Positions 6,063 through 10,772 of a DNA stretch of 10,772 nucleotides are shown piece after piece. Position 1 is the first letter of the stretch; each line of letters begins with the position of its first letter. Position numbers and translations under genes: made by a program. The notes under the pieces are model-generated. The model was not told the origin of the DNA and made no database searches. It was given only the letters and a program-made list of their open reading frames with translations. This DNA is from CAYJXJ01 sp964374095 (GTDB lineage Bacteria > Elusimicrobiota > Elusimicrobia > UBA1565 > UBA9628): the NCBI GenBank assembly GCA_964374095.1, contig CAYJXJ010000162.1, forward strand, positions 1-10,772, read 5' to 3'.

Positions 6063-6091
6063 ATTCTACCACGGCCGCGTCAGCGTGCCAA
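6063..6091 (-). promoter_or_regulatory. Sigma70-like promoter of the transporter operon
   Basis: On the minus strand TTGGCA (6091-6086), exactly 17 nt, then TAGAAT (6068-6063): one mismatch in each hexamer. The -10 ends 6 nt before the ATG at 6056, so the mRNA should begin at or next to the start codon. Confidence 0.7.
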
Positions 6092-6296
6092 GGGGGGTTA
6101 ACATAACTATTCGTACTTCCCGGAGAAGTGCGAACTCGGCTAGTCCCAACCAGCATTTTCCAAGGAGTCAATTTCACCCGCCGAGTCGGCCCTTTGACAA
6201 ATCTCTAGAGTCCCTGCTGATCGCCTTCGGCTTCGGGTGGCACGACCGGCCCCGGAGCATCGGGATGAGCCCGGGGTGTCCACGAGAGTCTGGGTC
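6092..6296. other. Intergenic DNA without a recognised gene
   Basis: This stretch lies between the transporter promoter and the promoter of the rightward operon. The short open frames crossing it have no ribosome site and no protein-like composition. TTTGACA at about 6192-6198 is a good -35 hexamer but has no matching -10 at 16-18 nt. CCCGGGG-type inverted G/C runs near 6250-6275 are the only other structure I see. Confidence 0.4.
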
Positions 6297-6325
6297 TTGA
6301 AAAATCTGGCAACTTCGCTAAACTA
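6297..6325 (+). promoter_or_regulatory. Probable sigma70-like promoter of the secreted toxin operon
   Basis: TTGAAA (6297-6302), a 17-nt spacer and TAAACT (6320-6325). The hexamers match consensus at 5 and 4 of 6 positions. Transcription would begin near 6332 and leave about 150 nt before the first start codon. A TAGAAT at 6379-6384 is an alternative -10 without a clear -35. Confidence 0.45.
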
Positions 6326-6331
6326 GTTGGT

Positions 6332-6481
6332 AGTAAACGGCAACAACCGGAATTCAGGAGGCGGGTCTTCTTCAAGCGTAGAATAGCCGCATAAGGCAGT
6401 CCTCATCTGCGAACGCCGAGACCGGATGATGCGGGGGTCCTCCCCGTCGCGGGGCCGCTGAGAGCGCGGTCTGGTGTTGTC
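6332..6481 (+). promoter_or_regulatory. Hairpin-rich 5' leader of the secreted toxin operon
   Basis: The leader can fold GGTCT (6364-6368) with AGACC (6419-6423), and inside that GCGT (6376-6379) with ACGC (6413-6416). Further on, CGGGG-GTCCT-CCCCG (6432-6446) and CCCCG-TCG-CGGGG (6442-6454) share the same CCCCG arm and exclude one another, so two alternative hairpins are possible just upstream of the start codon. No riboswitch consensus that I know fits. It may regulate translation, or the pairings may reflect GC-rich sequence only. Confidence 0.25.
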
Positions 6482-7492
6482 GTGTCCATAATTCTTTCCG
6501 TTGCTCTGAGTCCTGCCCAGGCCCTGATCGGCGACGTCAACCTCGACGACGAGGTCACCAAAGCCGACTCGGACCTCATTGCCAACTTTCGGGTCGGCAA
6601 CGTCGCCTCGCTGCCAAGTCCTGACAACGCCGACGTGAACCAAGATGGCCGGGTTGACGTGGCGGACGGGCTCATCATACTCCAATTCGTCCGGGGCCTG
6701 CGCGAGAACCTCGGTGGTCCTCCCCTCCAGGTCACGGCGGTCAGTCCCAGCGACGGGCAGCGGGGCGTCCCCGCGACGGTCCTGGTGAACATCTACTTCT
6801 CGATCCCTATCGCGTCGGCCACGGCGACCGGAGAGGCCGTCCGGCTGGCCGACATCGTCACCGGCCTGACCGTCCCCCTGGACCTGGCCTTCTCGCAGGG
6901 AAATCTGGTGGCCACGCTCAAGCCGCGCGCGGCCTTGGAGAGTTCCCGGGACTACGAAGTCCAGGTCTCCAGCGGCCTGCGCGACAAGACGGGAAGCCGG
7001 CTCGCCGCGGTGTTCCGGAGCCGCTTCACCACGGCCGGGACCGGAACCCTTGAGAAGGTCGCGGGCGACAACCAGACCGCCCTAATATCAAGTCTTCTTC
7101 CAGCGCCCATCGTGGTCCGGGCGGTAAGTCCCTCCGCCGAGCCTCTAGCCGGCGTTCCGCTCACCTTCAGGGCCGAGATGGGCGACGGCAAGCTCTACCC
7201 CAGCGGGCTCAGGAGCCAGGAGATCGTCACCGACTCGGAGGGCAGGGCCTCGGTCCCCTGGGCCATGGGCGGGCAGGTCGCCACCCAGACGGTGGTGGTC
7301 TCGGGGGCGGGGCTTGCCAACAGCGTCACCTTCTCGGCCTTTTCCCGGCCGCGGAATGCCGTGCTTCTGCGAGTTGTATCGGGCTTCAACCAGAACTCGC
7401 CCCCCGCGCTACCTTGGCATTGCCGCTTGTGGCCAAATCCATGGACGAGGGAGGCAATGCGGTGGAAGGAACCTCGGTCACCTTCAGCGTAA
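6482..7492 (+). CDS. Secreted dockerin/Ig-like protein, N-terminal part of a frameshifted polymorphic-toxin-like gene
   Basis: This is the delivery half of a large exported protein. Residues 1-14 (SIILSVALSPAQA) are the core and cleavage site of a signal peptide. Residues 17-72 resemble a dockerin, with two calcium-loop repeats, DVNLDDEVTKAD and DVNQDGRVDVAD. Residues 81-184 resemble a bacterial Ig-like domain of the Big_5/SbsA type (VTAVSPSDGQRGVP...). Residues 190-290 are an Ig-like fold of the invasin/Big_1 kind, and a second copy starts at about 294 (LRVVSGFNQNSPPA). After residue 308 the frame leaves the domain and ends in 28 residues of junk. The domain continues in the frame that runs to 8922. 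The GTG start is the only in-frame candidate after a stop at 6392, yet it gives a signal peptide without basic residues. The preceding codons (RARSG) supply them, so the true start may be ATG 6426 or 6429 in another frame, with a second small indel. Confidence 0.75.
   Translation: MSIILSVALSPAQALIGDVNLDDEVTKADSDLIANFRVGNVASLPSPDNADVNQDGRVDVADGLIILQFVRGLRENLGGPPLQVTAVSPSDGQRGVPATVLVNIYFSIPIASATATGEAVRLADIVTGLTVPLDLAFSQGNLVATLKPRAALESSRDYEVQVSSGLRDKTGSRLAAVFRSRFTTAGTGTLEKVAGDNQTALISSLLPAPIVVRAVSPSAEPLAGVPLTFRAEMGDGKLYPSGLRSQEIVTDSEGRASVPWAMGGQVATQTVVVSGAGLANSVTFSAFSRPRNAVLLRVVSGFNQNSPPALPWHCRLWPNPWTREAMRWKEPRSPSA
7400..7405 (+). other. Apparent 1-nt deletion in a C run (frameshift site)
   Basis: The coding frame switches by -1 at or just after six consecutive C. 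Adding one C would give AAC TCG CCC CCC CGC GCT ACC TTG GCA and join NSPP to RATLALPLVAKS without a break. The joined sequence aligns with the preceding Ig-like repeat (VAGDNQTALISSLLPAPIVV against VSGFNQNSPPRATLALPLVA), which places the change inside one domain. A single-base assembly error or a real mutation are both possible. Confidence 0.7.
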
Positions 7493-8922
7493 CCCAGGGG
7501 CAAGGCAGCTTCCTGGGCCAGCCCCAGTCGATGCGAGTGACCGACAGCTCGGGGATGGCGGAGACCTCCTTTACCCTGGGCCTGACGACCGGAACGGTCC
7601 TGGTCCAGGCGAGCTTCGACGGCATGCAGGGCCAGGCCCCGATCTTCAGCGTCCTCTCGCTGGAGGTTCGGCCCGGCACCCCGACCGCCATCGTAGGCAC
7701 GGTGATCAACGAGCGCAACGAGCTGTTGCCGGGGATTCGGATCTACATTACCACTCCCGTCTACAAGAGGGTCCTGACGGATGAGAACGGGTTCTTCCGG
7801 CTTGAGCCCGTGCTCCCCATCGCGCAGATTTTGACGGTGGACGGCTTTCGCAGCGGCGTGATCCTGGGCAAGACTTATCCCCGGGTTTCCTATCCGATCA
7901 CCGCGATCGAGGGGCAGGACAACTCGATCGGGATGCCGTCGATCCTGCCGGCCTTGGACCCGGAGTCCTTCATTGACGTCTCCGAGACGCAAGGCGGGAC
8001 GCTGACCTTGAGGGCCAATCCGCTCTGGAAATTGTCGATCAATCCTGGGCAGGCCCGCTTCGCGGACGGGACCAGGACGGGCCGGATCTACGTGCAATTC
8101 GTTCCGCCGGACAAGACTCCGATGCCGATGTCGGAGGGCAAGATCAGCCGGTTCGAGGACACGGTGCAGCCACCCAACGCCATTTTCGATCCTCCGGCCC
8201 AGGTGAGCTTCCCAAACGTCGACAACCTTGCTCCGGGGACGGTCACGGACATCTTCACCTTGGACTACACGCGCGGGGTTTTCCTCAAGACGGGTCGAGG
8301 CCGGGTGTCGGAGAACCGGAGCGTGATCGACAGCCTGCCTGGGGAGGGAATTGGGCAGGGAGGGTGGCACCAGGCCGCGCCGCCGACACCTTCACCCACT
8401 ACCAATATAGCAGGAAATGTTCAGGGCTGCGCCAGTCACTTCACGACATGCGGCCAGTCGGCGACAGTCGATCCCTCGACAGGACGCTTTTTTCTTCCGG
8501 GGGTACCCCTGAATTGTGATCCACCAGGTCAACCCGGTGGTGCGATAGGACCGGGATCCGGCGGACTCTTGCTCCCTGGGCCGGGTGGCGTGGGGGTTGG
8601 CGGCATCATGACCTGCGAAATCCCGCCAGACCCGAAGCCTCCTGGCGATTGCGATCCGCCAGTGTATGAGGCGCTAAAGGCGGCTGAGCGCGCAGCTTGC
8701 GGGACACGCGCTACGCCCGTCTTGAAAACATGCGAAGGTGTTACGGATTGTTCCGAACTGCGCACGAATGAAAATAAGTTCTTTGGATGCCTGGTTGCCG
8801 AGCAGGCGCTCAATAACACGTGCTTTGGCGGCGGAGACAGCGGCCATCGGACTGAATTCAGGAACCATTTGAAAGGACTCAGAAAATGTCGGAAAGCATT
8901 GATCGATAACAAGTGCCGATGA
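7414..8922 (+). CDS. Polymorphic-toxin-like protein, C-terminal part with cysteine-rich toxin tip
   Basis: This continues the secreted protein in the new frame; the nominal TTG start at 7414 is only the first available codon, and coding in this frame begins near 7399. Residues 1-82 finish an Ig-like domain. Residues 90-145 resemble a carboxypeptidase-regulatory-like beta sandwich (IVGTVINERNELLPGIRIYI, LTDENGFFRL). Residues 150-325 are a beta-rich region (PAQVSFPNVDNLAPGTVTDI, GWHQAAPP) of the kind found upstream of RHS or toxin modules. A Pro/Gly-rich linker with scattered cysteines (332-411) leads to a 91-residue C-terminal module with eight cysteines (413, 429, 440, 446, 459, 470, 492, 501) and a CFGGGDSGHR motif (Asp475, His478). 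Its size, position and the adjoining immunity-like gene match a polymorphic toxin tip. I cannot assign it to a numbered toxin family or an activity. From about 8390 the DNA is more A+T-rich than before. Confidence 0.78.
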   Translation: MALPLVAKSMDEGGNAVEGTSVTFSVTQGQGSFLGQPQSMRVTDSSGMAETSFTLGLTTGTVLVQASFDGMQGQAPIFSVLSLEVRPGTPTAIVGTVINERNELLPGIRIYITTPVYKRVLTDENGFFRLEPVLPIAQILTVDGFRSGVILGKTYPRVSYPITAIEGQDNSIGMPSILPALDPESFIDVSETQGGTLTLRANPLWKLSINPGQARFADGTRTGRIYVQFVPPDKTPMPMSEGKISRFEDTVQPPNAIFDPPAQVSFPNVDNLAPGTVTDIFTLDYTRGVFLKTGRGRVSENRSVIDSLPGEGIGQGGWHQAAPPTPSPTTNIAGNVQGCASHFTTCGQSATVDPSTGRFFLPGVPLNCDPPGQPGGAIGPGSGGLLLPGPGGVGVGGIMTCEIPPDPKPPGDCDPPVYEALKAAERAACGTRATPVLKTCEGVTDCSELRTNENKFFGCLVAEQALNNTCFGGGDSGHRTEFRNHLKGLRKCRKALIDNKCR

Positions 8923-9467
8923 ATTCTATGTCACGGGCAGAGCTCATGCAAGAAGTTGCGCGGGTATTTGCGGAAGTGCCTCGCCCGTCGGATGACAAGA
9001 TAGTGGGTCACCATTGTGAGGATTGCGACGAGATCGAGCAATCGCTGAGGGGGACGCATTGGAGCGAGTGGGGGGGGGCCCGTGACTATGATGCGCTGGT
9101 ATTTCCTTCTCCGGTCTTCCCTCTCCTGACCCCTGAGGCGTTTCACTATTACATGCCCGCTTTTCTGAAATTGCTCCTGGAGAAATTCGAGACCCCAGAT
9201 GCGGAGGCCAGTAAGCACTATGGATATTTTCTCGACTGTTATTTCTATACCATATGCCCGGACCGGAAACGAGAATTCTGGAGACCGTATTGCTCCCGAA
9301 TGGCGCCCTTCTCCCTGGAACAGCTGGAGGTCATCGCCGCGTGTTTGGCGTTCCTGAGACCCAGGCTCCCCGAGTCAGAGAGCGACTTCAAATTGGCTAT
9401 AAGGCTTCTTGGCGAACGGCCGTGGACCAGGTCGGAAGGACCTGTGCTGTCGGACTTCTACCCATGA
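8919..9467 (+). CDS. DUF6714-like protein, probable immunity protein of the upstream toxin
   Basis: This 182-residue soluble protein has no signal peptide or membrane segment, as expected for a cytoplasmic immunity protein. It shows the pattern I associate with the DUF6714 family: FAEVPRP (17-23), a cysteine pair HHCEDCDEIEQSL (31-43), an acidic/aromatic stretch, then TPEAFHYYMPAFLKLLL (71-87) and a helical C-terminus. A role as immunity protein is inferred from its position: its ATG overlaps the toxin stop (ATGA), so the two are made together, and it shares the A+T-shifted composition of the toxin tip. An in-frame GTG at 8913 and an ATG at 8928 are alternative starts; none has a clear Shine-Dalgarno. 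Codons 51-54 contain nine consecutive G (9070-9078), a tract prone to slippage that would inactivate the gene. Confidence 0.78.
   Translation: MNSMSRAELMQEVARVFAEVPRPSDDKIVGHHCEDCDEIEQSLRGTHWSEWGGARDYDALVFPSPVFPLLTPEAFHYYMPAFLKLLLEKFETPDAEASKHYGYFLDCYFYTICPDRKREFWRPYCSRMAPFSLEQLEVIAACLAFLRPRLPESESDFKLAIRLLGERPWTRSEGPVLSDFYP
9070..9078 (+). repeat. G9 homopolymer in the putative immunity gene
   Basis: TGG GGG GGG GCC (Trp-Gly-Gly-Ala) contains nine G in a row. A change of one base would shift the frame one quarter of the way into the immunity gene. Confidence 0.9.
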
Positions 9468-10772
9468 GTGCGCGGATCTGTCGTTCCAATTGCCGCCTGG
9501 GAATTTGGTTGGCCGCCTACTTGTTCGGTCTTGGGCCAAGCCGGGCTGAACTGATATTCCCAGTTCCCGCGCATGTCCCTGTTCCTGGAGGAGTGACTGG
9601 GATTGGGGATATCGTCTTCCTGAGGAGGCTGGCGTTCGACCCCGGCGTCGCGATTCTTACCCAGCCGAACGAGACTCTTCGATTCAAGGTGATCGGCGAA
9701 TTCAATGACGGCAGCACGCTTGAAATGACGACTGATCCCAATTCTCTGTACGTCCTCGATGACGCGACCGGGGCGGTGGTCATGGCCGGCCAGGCGCTCC
9801 TGGAAGCGAGATCACCAGGAATCCCGGCAGTCACGGTCGAAAACGCCATTGTCAAGGGTTTTTCCGCAACCATGCCGGTTTTCGTTGATTTCGAGCTTAG
9901 GCTGGGGAGTATGACGATCATATCGAGTGCGACGACATTGACCGGCTTCGGAGATGCGATTCAGCTGCGGATTAACGGAGAATACTTCCATCTCGGCAGT
10001 ACAGAGACATTCAAGTGCGAGATCACCTTCAATAGTTCGACGCGGTTTGAATCGGAGGATCCCGCGATTGCGGCTGTGTCAGAGACCGGCCGCGTCGTGG
10101 CTCGGGGAGGCGGCGCAACTGCCATCGCGGTCTCAAATGGAACACATTCTATTCGGGTGCCCATCAATGTGGCGTCCGGCGCGCCATTAGTCTCATTGGG
10201 AATCTCTACGGAGAATATCACCCTGCCGTTACGATCCGCAAATGCTCGGTTACAACTGACCGTTGAGGGCGTCCGCGGCGATCGAACAGAATTGGATTTG
10301 ACGTCAGGGGATGCCGGGACGACCTACTCATCTAGCCTTCCCGCAGTGGCAGCCGTTTCTGCGGGGGGGCTCGTCAGCGGCGTGGGTGAAGGCGTAACGC
10401 GCATCACCGCCACCAACTCCGGCCTTTCCGCCTCCATCGACATCCGCGTGAGCCTCTCGACCCTGGAGAGCATCGCCCTTGGCCCGCCTGGAGCCCCGAT
10501 CTCGCTGAACTCCGCGACCCCGGTCGCCACGCTCCAGCTCTCAGCGCAAGGCGCCTACTCAGACGGCACTTTCGAGAACTTGACCTCTTCAGTTGCTGGA
10601 ACCTCCTACCAGTCCTCGAACCCGGGCATCGCCACGGTCGGTCCCTCCGGTCTCGTCGTCTTCACCCAGCCCGGCCTCGTGACCATCACCGCGGCCAACT
10701 CCGGCAAGTCCGCCTCCGCGGCCTTCGAGGTTTTTCGCTTCGATCCCTTCCCCCTGGGGCAGCTCCTCGTGC
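9464..10772 (+). CDS. Second secreted Ig-like protein, partial (runs off the window)
   Basis: The frame is open from ATG 9464 to the last base, 436 codons with no stop. The ATG overlaps the immunity stop (ATGA), so it belongs to the same operon. Residues 1-28 are a typical signal peptide: basic start (MSARICRSNCR), hydrophobic core (LGIWLAAYLFGL) and GPSRA|E cleavage site. After a divergent region, at least three Ig-like domains of the Big_2 kind follow, each with the typical ending: AIAAVSETGRVVARGGGATA (about 186-235), AVAAVSAGGLVSGVGEGVTR (270-330) and GIATVGPSGLVVFTQPG (361-423). The last two are alike in sequence and codon use, while the first is more A+T-rich. The layout matches the delivery stalk of a surface adhesin or polymorphic toxin whose C-terminus lies to the right. 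What it carries there cannot be seen. Confidence 0.85.
   Translation, partial: MSARICRSNCRLGIWLAAYLFGLGPSRAELIFPVPAHVPVPGGVTGIGDIVFLRRLAFDPGVAILTQPNETLRFKVIGEFNDGSTLEMTTDPNSLYVLDDATGAVVMAGQALLEARSPGIPAVTVENAIVKGFSATMPVFVDFELRLGSMTIISSATTLTGFGDAIQLRINGEYFHLGSTETFKCEITFNSSTRFESEDPAIAAVSETGRVVARGGGATAIAVSNGTHSIRVPINVASGAPLVSLGISTENITLPLRSANARLQLTVEGVRGDRTELDLTSGDAGTTYSSSLPAVAAVSAGGLVSGVGEGVTRITATNSGLSASIDIRVSLSTLESIALGPPGAPISLNSATPVATLQLSAQGAYSDGTFENLTSSVAGTSYQSSNPGIATVGPSGLVVFTQPGLVTITAANSGKSASAAFEVFRFDPFPLGQLLV

Noticed and set aside
5139..6101. Plus-strand open frame of 320 codons antisense to the transporter
   Set aside because: Glu/Arg/Gly-rich antisense shadow without ribosome site or domain.
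4666..6177. Minus-strand open frame of 503 codons overlapping the transporter
   Set aside because: Arg/Gly/Pro/His-rich with no domain; the transporter frame carries unmistakable MHS motifs.
6332..6481. Cyclic-di-GMP (GEMM) or other known riboswitch in the leader
   Set aside because: I found none of the conserved core strings expected for GEMM-I, and no other aptamer consensus I know fits.
7396..7405. Programmed -1 ribosomal frameshift at the C run
   Set aside because: The frame TCG CCC CCC GCG does not give a canonical X XXY YYZ heptamer and I saw no convincing downstream pseudoknot; a base deletion is simpler.
7195..8370. Minus-strand open frame of 391 codons antisense to the secreted protein
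   Set aside because: Composition is typical of antisense in GC-rich DNA; the plus strand shows Ig-like and carboxypeptidase-regulatory-like domains.
9517..9921. Minus-strand open frame of 134 codons
   Set aside because: Antisense to the continuous secreted Ig-like frame, which has a signal peptide and coupling to the preceding gene.

Overview
The window is GC-rich bacterial DNA from a diderm-type organism. Secreted Ig-like/dockerin proteins, an export-tagged cysteine-rich repeat protein and closely packed genes with 4-nt ATGA overlaps all fit this. No rRNA, tRNA or lineage-specific marker is present, so I cannot name the phylum. Four genes share a promoter layout in which a sigma70-like -10 box ends only 6-8 nt before the ATG, which suggests that leaderless mRNAs are routine in this organism.

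Left part (1-2540), minus strand, read right to left: a zinc-ribbon/helical hypothetical protein (2446-1913), two doubtful small ORFs (1905-1828 and 1831-1541), a membrane-anchored metallophosphoesterase (1550-564), a short terminator (560-541), and an aldo/keto reductase that stops after about 167 residues, before the cofactor-binding C-terminal half. A short divergent region (2447-2539) separates this block from a plus-strand gene (2540-3280). That gene encodes a secreted protein made of five cysteine-rich units, four of them 39 residues long.

Middle part (3205-6056), minus strand: an MHS-type major facilitator transporter with a non-standard 127-residue hydrophobic C-terminal extension, translationally coupled (ATGA) to a polytopic, histidine-containing membrane protein of unknown function. 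The 3' end of the latter overlaps the cysteine-repeat gene tail to tail. Its coding sequence also contains a perfect 13-bp-stem inverted repeat.

Right part (6057-10772), plus strand: a 425-bp intergenic region holds the transporter promoter, a probable promoter for the rightward operon and a hairpin-rich leader. The operon begins with a large secreted protein (dockerin-like calcium loops, Ig-like domains, carboxypeptidase-regulatory-like domain) that is split by an apparent 1-nt deletion in a C run near 7400-7405. It ends in a small cysteine-rich C-terminal module that resembles polymorphic-toxin tips. A DUF6714-like protein overlaps its stop by 4 nt and is the probable immunity protein. A second Ig-like secreted protein overlaps that gene by 4 nt and runs off the window. 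DNA from about 8390 to 10330 is visibly more A+T-rich than both flanks, as expected for an exchanged toxin/immunity cassette inserted between conserved delivery modules. The best candidate for a little-described system is this toxin-immunity-second-effector chain; the cysteine-repeat protein is the strongest orphan.
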